The notes: generated by a model not told the origin, from the sequence alone. A stretch of 64,000 bases of DNA from Bradyrhizobium macuxiense (GCF_007993935.1 NZ_VITY01000005.1:124001-188000); one strand, 5' to 3'; counted from the stretch's first letter, positions 8,301-16,523 are shown. Made by a program: numbers and translations.

Positions 8301-10807
8301 ACACCAACTACAACAACGCCGGAGCCACCGGCGCCAACGCGCTCGCGGCCGGCGTCAGTGCGAGTGCCGCCGGCACGAGCAGTGTTGCAGTCGGCACCGG
8401 CGCCGCGGCACGGGCATCATCCGACACGGCACTCGGTTCGGGCGCGCTTGCCGCGTCGCTCAGCAATCAGCCGCTGACCGGGGCGATTGCCGTCGGTGCC
8501 GGGCAGGCCACGAATGATGGCGCCATCGCGATCGGCGACGCCTTCGGCGGCGGTCCGAAGGCATCCGGTCGCGATTCGATTGCTCTCGGCACTCAGACCA
8601 CCGCGTCAGGCTCTGCATCCACCGCCGTTGGCGCCAATGCGACGGCATCGGGCATCAGCTCCTTTGCCGGTGGTACGTCCGCGACGGCCAGCCAGGCCAA
8701 TTCGATCGCACTCGGTGCGCTCGCGAATGCTGGTGCGCAAGCCGGCGACGTCGCCCTCGGCTCGGGTTCGGTGACGGCAACGGTGGTCCGCACGTCGGGT
8801 ATCACGATCGGCACCACCAACTACGCTTTCGCCGGCACCAATCCCCTTTCGACGGTCAGCGTCGGCACGGTCGGCAATGAACGCACCATCACCAATGTCG
8901 CGGCGGGACGGATCAGCAACGGCTCGACCGATGCGATCAACGGTTCGCAGCTGTTTGCCGCCACCTCGGCGATCGACAGCCTGTCGACCGTCGTCAACAA
9001 CGGCCTGACGCATTATTACGGCGTCAACGACGGCGGCACCCAGCAGGCCAACTACAACAACAACGGCGCGACCGGCGTCAACTCGATGGCGGCGGGCGTC
9101 GCCGCGTCGGCGACGGCGGCGAACTCCACCGCGCTCGGCTTCAACACCCAGGCCACCGTCGCCGACGGCGTCGCGATCGGCTCGGGATCGATCTCCAACC
9201 GTGCGCTCGCGCCGGCTTCCGGCATCATCGGCGGCACCGTCATCCCCTACAACACCACCGACCTCACGCTGCTCGGCGCGGTGTCGGTCGGCAATGCGAC
9301 GAGCTATCGGCAGATCACCAACGTGGCCGACGGCACCCAGTCGAGCGACGCCGTCACCGTGCGGCAGCTGACCGGCGCGCTGTCGTCGTTCGCGACCACG
9401 ACGACGAAATACTTCCACGCCAACTCGACGCTGGCGGACTCGCTCGCGATCGGCAACAACTCGGTCGCGGTGGGACCGCAGACCGTGGTCAATGGCGACA
9501 ACGGCATCGGCATGGGATTTGGCGCCACCGTGGCGCAGACCGCGCCCGGCGGCATCGCGATCGGCCAGAATTCGGTGTCCAACTTCGCCGATTCGATCGC
9601 GTTCGGAACCAATGCGCAGGCGAGCGGCATCCAGTCGGTGTCGATCGGCGCCGGAGCCCAGACCACCAACCCGACCAGCGTCGCGCTCGGTCCGAATGCC
9701 AAGGCGACGGCGCAGGCCGGCGACGTTGCACTCGGCGCCAATTCGACCACCTCCACGGTGGTCAAGACCGCCAGCACCACGATCGCCGGCACCACCTACA
9801 ATTTCGCCGGCACCAATCCGACGTCGACTGTCAGCGTCGGCAGCGCCGGTGCGGAGCGCACCATCACCAACGTCGCCGCGGGCCAGATCACCGCGACCTC
9901 GACGGACGCGATCAACGGCTCACAGCTGTGGGCCACCAATGTGTCGCTCAGCAATCTCTACAACACCGTCAGCAACATCAGCACCGGCGGTGGCGGCGTG
10001 AAATATTTCCACGCCAATTCGACGGCGGCGGATTCCATTGCGGCGGGTGCGGAGAGTGTCGCGATCGGGCCGAAGTCGGTCGCGAGCGGCGCCAATGCGA
10101 TCTCGATGGGCAACGGCTCGGCCGCATCGGGCGACAATTCGGTCGCGATCGGCGCCGGCGCCAAGGCGACAGCGGCCAACTCGCTGGCGCTCGGTGCGAA
10201 TGCCACCACTACGGCCAATCTGAACGATGCTGCCTATACGCCGGTCGTCGGCAAGAGCGTCGCCGGGGTTGCGACCGGCGAAGTGTCGGTCGGCTCGTCC
10301 GGGGCCGAGCGCCGCGTCACCAATGTCGCCGCGGGCTCGGCCGCGACGGATGCGGTCAACGTCAGCCAGCTGCAGGCGGTTGCGTCGAGCTCGATCCGCT
10401 ACGACACCGATGCCGCCGGCAACGCCACCAACAGGGTGACGCTGAACAGCGGCAGCAGCGGGCCGGTGACCATCAGCAACGTGGCGGCGGGCGTCGCCGG
10501 CACCGATGCGGTCAACGTCAACCAGCTCAACAGCGCGTTCCAGCAGCTCAACGGCCAGATCGGCGAGGTGCGGCAGGACGCGTGGCGCGCGGCGGCGATC
10601 GGCATGGCGGCGGCATCGCTGCGCTATGACGACCGGCCCGGCAAGATCAGCGCATCGGCCGGCGGCGGCGTCTGGCGCAGCCAGGGCGCGCTCGCCTTCG
10701 GCATCGGCTACACCAGCGAGAACGGCCGGCTGCGCACCAACGCGGCGGCGACCACCGCAGGCGGCGATTGGGGTGTCAGCGCGGGCTTGAGCCTGACGCT
10801 CAATTGA
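5354..10807 (+). CDS. Trimeric autotransporter adhesin (YadA-like)
   Basis: A 1,817-residue type Vc secretion protein, expected to trimerise in the outer membrane and project a fibrous adhesin. A long basic N-region precedes a hydrophobic signal core (about residues 60-81, ending GAFAQ), as in the extended signal peptides of large autotransporters. Residues about 85-640 are YadA-head repeats of the AxAxGxxSxAxG type. At least eight neck/HIM-like motifs (ITNVAAGRISNSSTDAINGS and variants) occur near 652, 790, 929, 1175, 1317, 1501, 1652 and 1706, alternating with further heads and KYFHANSTLADS segments. The last ~80 residues form the beta-barrel anchor (YDDRPGKISASAGGGVW onward). The final residue is Asn instead of the usual aromatic residue. 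The start at 5354 follows AAAGGGG; an in-frame ATG lies at 5333. Two small exported-protein genes follow closely. Confidence 0.95.
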   Translation: MSAAQTPTASLKRQGRTGFVRSWVASGDADSRSLRRRLLAALRLAHRTLGMKRDRLGLGSLGAGAVLAVITMMSPQGAFAQVAIGNGVLSNPANCTSPTAATAGSTAMGCGANASGANSTAIGTGTNAKGQNSLAIGDANTATGDGSIIVGYANSVNGLNAIGMGVFANAVGTNALAVGGNAHSTGDGSSAFGVNTTANGAGATAIGNGSSATGTGVMALGLGAAASSSNGAAMALGSGARAIAGTGGGSPIAIGVNANASGTAPAGFTYEAVALGTGSTATGPWSTSVGPSSSATGTGASAFGTSAAATANQATAVGNGAKASAVGAASMGYLANASGSNAAAFGIQSTASGTSSLAAGNLSSASADFAVAVGNQAQAQATGGAVAVGSGAIVGSAATGGIAVGNNASSTGASAAAVGVGAAASGGNASAFGRAANASGANSLAAGFQSAASATSAIALGNAAVANSANAVAIGTSATATGGQAVSIGAGNVANGNGAVALGDPSIATGNGAIASGLNNTATGDGTVAMGNTNMVGGGGQAVGTPGTAAQGAVGIGYQNTVTGQGAVAIGDRNIANGVSAIALGSQANASAANAIAFGAGATAGNAGSVALGSGSVTAAAVGTPNTVINGTTYSFAGPTASSTVSVGALGAERTITNVAAGRISNSSTDAINGSQLWATNQAVDGLGTTVNNINNGGGIKYFHANSTLADSSATGTNSVAIGPVSNANATNAVSIGNGATAGNAGAVALGSGSVTAVAVNTPNTVINGTTYGFAGTTPTSTVSVGALGAERTITNVAAGRISNSSTDAINGSQLWATNQAVDGLGTIVNNINNGGGIKYFHANSTLADSSATGTDSVAIGPVSNASATSAVSIGNGATAGNAGAVALGSGSVTAAAINTPNAIVNGITYGNFAGTTPGSTISVGSLGAERTITNVAAGRVTQTSTDAINGSQLYSVANTLSGQIAAGAIHDYSVNSTTPGTDTNYNNAGATGANALAAGVSASAAGTSSVAVGTGAAARASSDTALGSGALAASLSNQPLTGAIAVGAGQATNDGAIAIGDAFGGGPKASGRDSIALGTQTTASGSASTAVGANATASGISSFAGGTSATASQANSIALGALANAGAQAGDVALGSGSVTATVVRTSGITIGTTNYAFAGTNPLSTVSVGTVGNERTITNVAAGRISNGSTDAINGSQLFAATSAIDSLSTVVNNGLTHYYGVNDGGTQQANYNNNGATGVNSMAAGVAASATAANSTALGFNTQATVADGVAIGSGSISNRALAPASGIIGGTVIPYNTTDLTLLGAVSVGNATSYRQITNVADGTQSSDAVTVRQLTGALSSFATTTTKYFHANSTLADSLAIGNNSVAVGPQTVVNGDNGIGMGFGATVAQTAPGGIAIGQNSVSNFADSIAFGTNAQASGIQSVSIGAGAQTTNPTSVALGPNAKATAQAGDVALGANSTTSTVVKTASTTIAGTTYNFAGTNPTSTVSVGSAGAERTITNVAAGQITATSTDAINGSQLWATNVSLSNLYNTVSNISTGGGGVKYFHANSTAADSIAAGAESVAIGPKSVASGANAISMGNGSAASGDNSVAIGAGAKATAANSLALGANATTTANLNDAAYTPVVGKSVAGVATGEVSVGSSGAERRVTNVAAGSAATDAVNVSQLQAVASSSIRYDTDAAGNATNRVTLNSGSSGPVTISNVAAGVAGTDAVNVNQLNSAFQQLNGQIGEVRQDAWRAAAIGMAAASLRYDDRPGKISASAGGGVWRSQGALAFGIGYTSENGRLRTNAAATTAGGDWGVSAGLSLTLN
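7161..8160 (+). repeat. 414-bp near-identical tandem repeats inside the adhesin gene
   Basis: Unit 1 spans about 7161-7574, unit 2 about 7575-7988, and a partial third copy runs to about 8160. Anchor words recur at an exact 414-base (138-codon) step: CCGGCAATGC at about 7164, 7578 and 7992, and AGCGCACCAT at 7311, 7725 and 8142, the last shifted by one extra codon. Units 1 and 2 differ at only scattered, mostly third-codon positions. Recent duplication or gene conversion is likely, and copy number could vary by recombination. Confidence 0.9.
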
Positions 10808-10812
10808 CCCTG

Positions 10813-11382
10813 ATGGCGACGAGGCGGCTGGCGTGCCTGGCTTTGGCAATCTGGCTCGGCGAGGCGGCGGGCGCGGATGCGCAAGGCGCGCCGCCGTCCG
10901 CCTACACCGTCAAGCCGTCCGACGTCATGGTGCCGGACGGCGAGACGCTTGGCGAGTTCAGGCGGATGATCCAGCCGTTCAAGAACTGGACCCTGATCTG
11001 CGACGAGAGCCTGAAATCGAAGCGCCGGGTCTGCAATGTCACGCAGTCGATCGTCAACGCCCAGGGCGCGGTCGCCTTCAACTGGTCGCTGATTGCGACC
11101 GCCGACGGCAAACCGCTGATGGCGATGCGGATCCCCGCGGCCGCCGGGGTCGGCGCGCAGATCGAGCTCGCGATGGGCGATAGTCCGGACCGTATCGTCG
11201 CGCAGACCGATCGCTGCGACGCCAATTTCTGCTTTGCCACGATTGCGATCGGCAACGTGCTGAAGCGGCATATCCGCGCGGCGACGCCGTGCCTCGTGTC
11301 CTATCCGCTTCCGCAGGGCGGACCGATCACGCTGGAGGCGCCGCTGGACGGACTGTCCGGCGTGCTGGCGAAACTCAAATGA
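10813..11382 (+). CDS. IalB-family (invasion-associated locus B) exported protein
   Basis: A 189-residue protein with a signal peptide (LACLALAIWLGEAAGADAQG) and an IalB-type domain: WTLICDES near residue 60, a Cys in RRVCNVTQ, and the later cysteines of TDRCDANFCFATIAI and AATPCLVSYPL, which probably form disulfides in the periplasm. IalB proteins were named in Bartonella, where they promote erythrocyte invasion; in soil and plant-associated alphaproteobacteria their role is unknown. The ATG is only 5 bases after the adhesin stop, so the two are probably cotranscribed and translationally coupled (no strong ribosome-binding site of its own). Position suggests a role in adhesin biogenesis or envelope function; this is inference. 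Confidence 0.88.
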   Translation: MATRRLACLALAIWLGEAAGADAQGAPPSAYTVKPSDVMVPDGETLGEFRRMIQPFKNWTLICDESLKSKRRVCNVTQSIVNAQGAVAFNWSLIATADGKPLMAMRIPAAAGVGAQIELAMGDSPDRIVAQTDRCDANFCFATIAIGNVLKRHIRAATPCLVSYPLPQGGPITLEAPLDGLSGVLAKLK

Positions 11383-11461
11383 AGCGAGGTCGGACATGCG
11401 GATGTGGAATTCCGGCATCCGGCTCAAAACTGAAGTGCGAAGTGAAAAGGAAGAATGGTCG

Positions 11462-12175
11462 ATGCGGCGCACCCTTGGATTGATCTTTGTTGCGGTCGTC
11501 GTGGCCGCGCTCGGTGCCGCCGGCGTCGTGGTCTACGCGCAGCAGGCGCAGCCGATACCATTGCAGCCGGCTGCACCGGCTCCGGCCAAGAAGCCCGCCG
11601 CCGCTGCCAAGCCGCCGCCGCACAAGTCGCGTGCGCAGGAGGCGCAGACGCCACCCTCTGCAGCAGCATCCGTTCAGCCGCAGCAGGCGGGACAGCAGCC
11701 GACCGTGTTCGACGAGCACGCCCGGCAGGGCAACATCGTGACCTGCGCCAACCTGTTCGGGACACTCGGCCGCGGTCTTGCGATGAATTCCAACTACACC
11801 GCGCAGTCGCAATGGGACGCCAAGGCCGGCAATTCGCATTCGGTGCAGTCGCTGGTCGCGCTCGCACCGAACCAGGCCCCGCAGGCCAATCAAGCGCCGC
11901 AAGGCAACCAAGCCCCGCAGGGCAATACGGCCCAGCAGGCCGCCGGGATCGTGTTTGCTGCGCCGGTTGGATCGGCCTGCGAAGGCAATCTGGTGCGGGT
12001 GACGCCGCGGACCGAGAACTGCTCGACGGTTGCCGCCGAACTCGCCAAGCTCAACGGGCAAAGCGGCGCGCTCGGCGAACTCGCGACGGTCGCGCTGTCG
12101 AACGGCGCGCAGGTGGTGCTGATCCCGTTCGGCAATGCCTGCGTCGCCGTGACCGCGCTGCGGGTCGCGGGGTAA
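11462..12175 (+). CDS. Exported or membrane-anchored protein of unknown function
   Basis: A 237-residue protein with an N-terminal hydrophobic segment (GLIFVAVVVAALGAAGVVVY, about residues 6-25) serving as signal or anchor. A Pro/Ala/Lys/Gln-rich linker (about 28-85) leads to a domain with paired cysteines (VTCANLFGTLGRGL; GSACEGNLVRVTPRTENC; FGNACVAVTALRV) and a central run of Gln-Ala-Pro/Asn repeats (NQAPQANQAPQGNQAPQG, about 140-157). Not recognised. The start at 11462 follows AAGGAAG; it is 79 bases behind the IalB-like gene and probably in the same operon. Confidence 0.75.
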   Translation: MRRTLGLIFVAVVVAALGAAGVVVYAQQAQPIPLQPAAPAPAKKPAAAAKPPPHKSRAQEAQTPPSAAASVQPQQAGQQPTVFDEHARQGNIVTCANLFGTLGRGLAMNSNYTAQSQWDAKAGNSHSVQSLVALAPNQAPQANQAPQGNQAPQGNTAQQAAGIVFAAPVGSACEGNLVRVTPRTENCSTVAAELAKLNGQSGALGELATVALSNGAQVVLIPFGNACVAVTALRVAG

Positions 12176-12405
12176 CGTGGCCGCTCGAGCGCGGTGCCGA
12201 TGGTCGGCCTGCTCGGCACCGATCAGGGACTTTTGCCGCCATCGACGGTGCTGCTGCCGCTACCCGTGATCAGGCGCGCCGCTGTTCCCTGCATCAGCTC
12301 GCTGACATCTTGGCGATCAGCCGATAAAGGGCTGGATTTCCGCCGCCGGATCGTCAATTCTGATTTGGAACTTACCATCCGTGCCAAACGCGGAGGAGAT
12401 GTCCC

Positions 12406-13278
12406 ATGGAGGAAGCGCGTCCGGAGCGGTTTGTCCGCCACGTCGGCGGTGAACTGGTGTCTTCCGTCATTGCGCGGTCGAAGCCGATCAGGGTCGAGCT
12501 GCTCAGCCGAACCTCGCGGCCCCGCATGAACTGGCACTTCCGCCAGCCCGAGTTGACCCTGTTCTGGTTCCGCAACGGCTGCTCGCGCCTGCGGGCCAGG
12601 ATCAACGGCCGGCCCGTCGAGTACGATTTTTCCGAGGCGGCAAATCTCGCGCTGTTTCCCGCCGGCACCGAGATCGAGGGTGAATGGTCGGTCGGGCCCG
12701 CATTCGACTATGTCGTCGTGTTCCTCGATCCAACGTTCGTGCAGAGCCGCCTGAACGGCGTGATCGAACGGCCGGCGATTGCGTTCGGCCACGCCCAGCT
12801 CTGCCGCGGCCTCGCCGAACTCAGCGAGGAGGCCGCAACGCCCGACAATCTGTTCGACCTGTTCGCCGAAGGCTGGGCCAGCCAGGCGCTGGCCCATATG
12901 GCGCGGTTGTCGCGTGGAGCGGAGGCTCCGAAGCCGCCGAGCCGCGGCGGATTGCCGGCGCTGAAGCTGCGCAGGATCGAGGAGTTCGTCCGCGCAAACC
13001 TCGGCGAGACGATTTCGCTGTCGGCGCTGTCGGATGTCGCCGGCCTGAGCAAGCGGCATTTCCTGCGCGCCTTCCAGGAGAGCACGGGCACCAGCCCGCA
13101 TCGCTACGTGCTCGGCCTGCGCATCGCATCGGCCAAGCGCCGCCTCGGCGACACCGACGAGAGCCTGACCAGCATCGCGCTGGCCTCGGGCTTCAGCCAC
13201 GCCCAGCATTTCTCGTCGGCGTTCCGGCAGGCCACGGGCATGAGCCCGTCGGCGTTCCGGCAGCAGCGCCGGGCCTGA
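12406..13278 (+). CDS. AraC-family transcriptional regulator
   Basis: A 290-residue regulator with an N-terminal sensor part (about 1-170) and a C-terminal AraC helix-turn-helix pair (about 188-288): ISLSALSDVAGLSKRHFLRA, then LTSIALASGFSHAQHFSSAF and the end motif TGMSPSAFR. The GGAGGAG ribosome-binding site before the ATG is clear. It lies 120 bases upstream of the CoA-transferase gene on the same strand and probably controls the CoA-transferase/SDR/GST genes; the inducer is unknown. Confidence 0.9.
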   Translation: MEEARPERFVRHVGGELVSSVIARSKPIRVELLSRTSRPRMNWHFRQPELTLFWFRNGCSRLRARINGRPVEYDFSEAANLALFPAGTEIEGEWSVGPAFDYVVVFLDPTFVQSRLNGVIERPAIAFGHAQLCRGLAELSEEAATPDNLFDLFAEGWASQALAHMARLSRGAEAPKPPSRGGLPALKLRRIEEFVRANLGETISLSALSDVAGLSKRHFLRAFQESTGTSPHRYVLGLRIASAKRRLGDTDESLTSIALASGFSHAQHFSSAFRQATGMSPSAFRQQRRA

Positions 13279-13398
13279 GTTTCGGCGCTTTTTTGCAAGT
13301 CGCGGCGGTTTCCCGCAAGCGGCTGTGGCTGCGCCGTCGTAAGCCGGGGTTGCGCTCAAGAATGGGTCGCGTCCGCGCATCGGAGAAGGAAACAACGC

Positions 13399-14595
13399 AT
13401 GTCAGGGCCATTGGCGGGAGTTCGCGTACTTGATCTGACCGGCGTCGTCTCGGGCCCGTTCGCGACGATGTTTCTGGCCGATCAGGGCGCGGATGTCCTG
13501 AAGGTCGAGCCGATCGGCGGCGACATCACCCGCCGCAGCCGGGCCAATGTCGACAAGACCGGCGAATTCTCGGCGCTGTTCATCTCGTCGAACCGCGGCA
13601 AGCGCTCGCTCTCGATCGACATGAAGACCGATGCCGGACGCGACGTGCTGGGCAAGCTGGTCTTGCAAGCCGACGTGCTGGTGCAGAATTTCCGGCCTGG
13701 TACGATGGAACGTCTCGGGCTCGCTCCGGACGAGGTGCGCAAGAAGAACCCGCGGCTGATCTATGTCTCGATCAGCGGCGTCGGCGAAGACGGGCCCTAT
13801 GCCAAGAAGCGCGTCTATGACCCCATCGTGCAAGCGCTGTCGGGCTTCTGCGACGTGCAGGCACAGCCCGTCACCAACCGCCCGCAGATGATCCGCACCA
13901 TCGTCGCCGACAAGACGACGGCGGTCTATGCCGCGCAGGCGATCACGGCGGCACTGTATGTCCGCGAGAAATCCGGCCGCGGGCAGCACATCCAGGTGGC
14001 GATGCTCGACGCGATGATCGCCTATCTCTGGCCGGAAAGCATGATGCAATACACCGTGGTCGGCCGCGAGCAGACCGCGTCGGATCCGAACGATCGTCCC
14101 GATCTCGTGTTCCAGACTTCGGACGGCTATCTCACCTGCGGGACGATCTCCGATTCCGAATGGCAGGGCTTCTGCAAGGCGACCGGCGATCCCGCGCTTG
14201 CCGCCGATGAACGCTTCGCGACGCCGGCGTCGCGCTCGGTCAATGCGACGGCACGCATCAACAAGATGCAGGACTATATCGGCAAGCACACCACCGCCGA
14301 ATGGCTGGCGCGGCTCGATGCGGCCGACGTGCCATGCGCGCCGATCCTGCGGCGCGGCGAGATCATCGCCAACGAGCAGGTGGTGGCCCGCGGGCTGATC
14401 GCCGAGCTGGAGCAGCCCGGCGTCGGCACCGTGCGGCAACCGAAGCCCGCGGCGCGGTTCGAGGTCGATGCCGCCGCGATCGGCGGCCCGGCTCCGCGCA
14501 TCGGCCAGCACACCAGGCAGGTGCTGCGCGACCTCGGTTACGGCGACGCCGCCATCGAAGCGATGATCGCGCAGAAGGCCGTGCGCGCGGTCTGA
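13399..14595 (+). CDS. Family III CoA-transferase (CaiB/BaiF type)
   Basis: A 398-residue cytoplasmic enzyme that moves CoA between carboxylic acids. The N-terminal GVRVLDLTGVVSGPFATMFL, ADVLKVEPIGGD and NRGKRSLSIDMK are hallmark blocks of the family. The catalytic Asp, which forms a mixed anhydride in formyl-CoA transferase, corresponds to D171 in IVADKTTAVYAAQ. Length is normal (about 390-430). It is followed 64 bases later by an SDR gene and then a GST gene, suggesting a small catabolic or detoxifying operon for an organic acid that is not identifiable from sequence. AGAAGGAAA precedes the start. Confidence 0.93.
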   Translation: MSGPLAGVRVLDLTGVVSGPFATMFLADQGADVLKVEPIGGDITRRSRANVDKTGEFSALFISSNRGKRSLSIDMKTDAGRDVLGKLVLQADVLVQNFRPGTMERLGLAPDEVRKKNPRLIYVSISGVGEDGPYAKKRVYDPIVQALSGFCDVQAQPVTNRPQMIRTIVADKTTAVYAAQAITAALYVREKSGRGQHIQVAMLDAMIAYLWPESMMQYTVVGREQTASDPNDRPDLVFQTSDGYLTCGTISDSEWQGFCKATGDPALAADERFATPASRSVNATARINKMQDYIGKHTTAEWLARLDAADVPCAPILRRGEIIANEQVVARGLIAELEQPGVGTVRQPKPAARFEVDAAAIGGPAPRIGQHTRQVLRDLGYGDAAIEAMIAQKAVRAV

Positions 14596-14659
14596 ACGGC
14601 CGCGCCGCGCAACGTCAGCATTGTCGAACTGAAGAACCGCCGTCGGTGGGAGATATCCT

Positions 14660-15400
14660 ATGGCCGAGACGAACAAGACCGCCTTGCTGGTTGGCGCGGG
14701 CGATGCGATCGGGGCCGCGGTCGCGCGGCGGTTCGCCGCCGGCGGCTACTCCGTCTGCATCGCGCGGCGCGATCCGGCGAAATCGGGCGCGCTGATGGAG
14801 GAACTGACCGGCGCCGGACGCAAGGTGCATGCATTCGCCGTCGACGCGCGGCGCGAGACCGAGGTGCAGGAGCTGTGCGAGCGGGTCGAACGCGAGATCG
14901 GGCCGATCGAGGTCTGCCTGTTCAATGCCGGCTCGAACGTGAAGAAAGACCTGCACGAGACCAGCGAAAAGCTGTTCTTCAAGGCCTGGGAGCTCGCCTG
15001 CTTCGCCGGCTTCCTGGTCGGACGCGAGGCGACGCGGCACATGCTGCGGCACGGTCGCGGCACCATGCTGTTCACCGGTGCGACGGCGAGCGTGCGCGGC
15101 GGCAGCGGCTTTGCCGCCTTTGCGTCCGCGAAGTTCGGCTTGCGCGCGGTCGCCCAGGCGATGGCGCGCGAGCTCGGGCCGAAGAACGTTCATGTCGCCC
15201 ATCTCCTGATCGATGCCGGCGTCGATAGCCCGGCCATTCACCAGCGGATGGCCGACAGGGGCATCGACGCGTCGGAGATCGCGCCGGATTCCCTGACGAA
15301 GACATCCTCGATCGCCGAGGCCTACTGGTTCGTCCACCAGCAAAGCCGCGACGGTTGGAGCCATGAAATCGATCTGCGGCCATCGGTCGAGAAATGGTGA
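14660..15400 (+). CDS. SDR-family oxidoreductase-like protein with Phe in place of catalytic Tyr
   Basis: A 246-residue Rossmann-fold protein of short-chain dehydrogenase type. The nucleotide-binding loop is a variant (LLVGAGDAIGAAVARRF, about 9-25, instead of TGxxxGxG), the NNAG motif reads FNAG (88-91), and the active-site Ser region is FTGATAS (138-144). The YxxxK motif is changed to F154-A-S-A-K158, so the general-acid tyrosine is missing while the lysine remains. Some SDR subfamilies carry FxxxK, so the protein may work differently, on another substrate, or as a non-catalytic binder. The start has GGGAGA upstream. Its stop is 4 bases before the GST start, so the two are coupled. Confidence 0.88.
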   Translation: MAETNKTALLVGAGDAIGAAVARRFAAGGYSVCIARRDPAKSGALMEELTGAGRKVHAFAVDARRETEVQELCERVEREIGPIEVCLFNAGSNVKKDLHETSEKLFFKAWELACFAGFLVGREATRHMLRHGRGTMLFTGATASVRGGSGFAAFASAKFGLRAVAQAMARELGPKNVHVAHLLIDAGVDSPAIHQRMADRGIDASEIAPDSLTKTSSIAEAYWFVHQQSRDGWSHEIDLRPSVEKW

Positions 15401-15404
15401 TGCC

Positions 15405-16049
15405 ATGCCGGAGACGCTAACGCTGTGGGGCGTGGGGACATCGCGGACGATCCGGGCCCATTGGGCGTTGCATGAACTGGGCCTGGACTATCGCTGCCGG
15501 CCGATCCTGCCGCGCTCGGGCGAGACCAAGACTCCCGAATACACCCAACTGAACCCGCGCCAGAAGATACCGCTGCTGCAGGATGGCGACTTCACGATCG
15601 GGGAGAGCGCCGCGATCGTCGCCTATCTGGCGCGCACCTATTCCAATCCCGATGTTGCGCTGGTGCCGGTCGAAGCCCGCGATTTCGCGCGCTGGCTGGA
15701 ATGGTGCTTCTTCATCGTGGCCGAGCTGGACTCGACCAGCCTTTACGTGATGCGCCGCCACGGCCTCCAGGGTCTTGCGCATATCTACGGCCACGCGCCC
15801 GACGTCGTCGGCAAGGCCGCCGAGTATTTCCGCCAGCAGCTCCGGCACGTGGAAGTCGCACTGTCGGACGGACGCAGATATCTGATGGGCGATCAGTTCA
15901 CCAGCGCGGATATTTTGCTCGCGACCTGCCTGGTATGGGCGATCGACTACGGCGTCGGGGTCTGCGACGTCGCGACGCCCTATCTCGACCGCGTCACCGC
16001 GCGGCCGGCCTACAAGGAAAGCGTCGCGGTCAATACGGTGAAGGCCTGA
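15405..16049 (+). CDS. Glutathione S-transferase family protein
   Basis: A 214-residue cytosolic GST. The thioredoxin-like N-domain (1-85) shows TLWGVGTSRTIRAHWALHEL, the cis-Pro region NPRQKIPLLQDGD and GESAAIVAYLAR, the glutathione gamma-glutamyl-binding segment with its E-S-A. The helical C-domain includes LMGDQFTSADILLATCLVWA, the conserved N-capping/Asp motif of the fold. The catalytic residue is likely Ser13 of GVGTSRT. The start is placed at 15405, directly after the SDR gene. Last gene of the CoA-transferase unit. Confidence 0.92.
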   Translation: MPETLTLWGVGTSRTIRAHWALHELGLDYRCRPILPRSGETKTPEYTQLNPRQKIPLLQDGDFTIGESAAIVAYLARTYSNPDVALVPVEARDFARWLEWCFFIVAELDSTSLYVMRRHGLQGLAHIYGHAPDVVGKAAEYFRQQLRHVEVALSDGRRYLMGDQFTSADILLATCLVWAIDYGVGVCDVATPYLDRVTARPAYKESVAVNTVKA

Positions 16050-16307
16050 CCGGTCCTACGGCCTCTTTGCTCCGCCGACATCGCATGTCGGTGCGAGGCC
16101 ATAGCGGCCGTGCAGGCCACGCCAGAGACTGCCACACAGGGCACTCAAGAGCTTGCGCATCGAACATCCCCCTCGACGTCATCCTGCTCACGACGTCGGT
16201 GAAATGACAGAGCCATTTCTGGGCAGGCCTGCGTAGTTTTTAAGCAGGGCGTCATTGTAGCCGAGCGCAGCGCGCGGGAAATCTCATGAGATTCAAACGC
16301 CGACTCT

Positions 16308-16324
16308 GTGGCACGGCTCGTGCA
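16308..16324 (+). promoter_or_regulatory. Candidate sigma54 (-24/-12) promoter of the guanidine operon
   Basis: TGTGGCACGGCTCGTGCA matches the RpoN consensus TGGCAC-N5-TTGC with one mismatch (GTGC for TTGC) and the required GG-N10-GC spacing (GG at 16310-16311, GC at 16322-16323). A start about 12 bases after the GC would put the transcript's 5' end just before the riboswitch aptamer at about 16340. Nitrogen control by NtrC would fit a nitrogen-scavenging operon; no NtrC site was identified. Confidence 0.55.
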
Positions 16325-16338
16325 TCAAGGGCGTTGAG

Positions 16339-16457
16339 TTGGCCGCTAGGGTTCCGATCTTGTCAGGCAAGATGCTGGTCCGAGAGCAGCCGCTTGCGGG
16401 GGAGACATCCCCGCAGGTGCACGGCGGGATAAAAGCCCGGGAGACCTCGTTAGCCAA
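16339..16457 (+). promoter_or_regulatory. Guanidine-I (ykkC) riboswitch aptamer
   Basis: All conserved blocks of the ykkC/guanidine-I class occur in order: CTAGGGTTCCG (16346-16356), a hairpin (ATCTTGTCAGGCAAGAT), CTGGTCCGAGAG (16375-16386), a second variable hairpin with GCGGGGGAG/CATCCCCGC, and ACGGCGGGATAAAAGCCC followed by GGGAGA (16421-16444). The closing helix pairs TTGGC (16339-16343) with GCCAA (16453-16457). The class binds guanidinium and usually turns genes on. Downstream genes are the transporter and carboxylase genes known to be controlled by this class. Confidence 0.95.
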
Positions 16458-16497
16458 GGGATTGGCGGAGCGATGGTCTTTTCGCCAGTCCCTTTTT
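16456..16497 (+). terminator. Riboswitch expression-platform terminator
   Basis: GGGATTGGCG (16458-16467) pairs with CGCCAGTCCC (16483-16492, one G-U pair) and is followed by TTTTT (16493-16497), 27 bases before the first start codon. Its left arm abuts and slightly overlaps the 3' strand of the aptamer's closing helix, so guanidine binding could prevent its formation (an ON switch). The mutual exclusion is inferred from pairing by eye. Confidence 0.85.
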
Positions 16498-16523
16498 GTG
16501 AAGTTTCGCAAGAGGGATCGGCA

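Noticed and set aside
12223..13395. 390-codon minus-strand frame
   Set aside because: Antisense to an AraC-type gene with a clear helix-turn-helix pair and ribosome-binding site.
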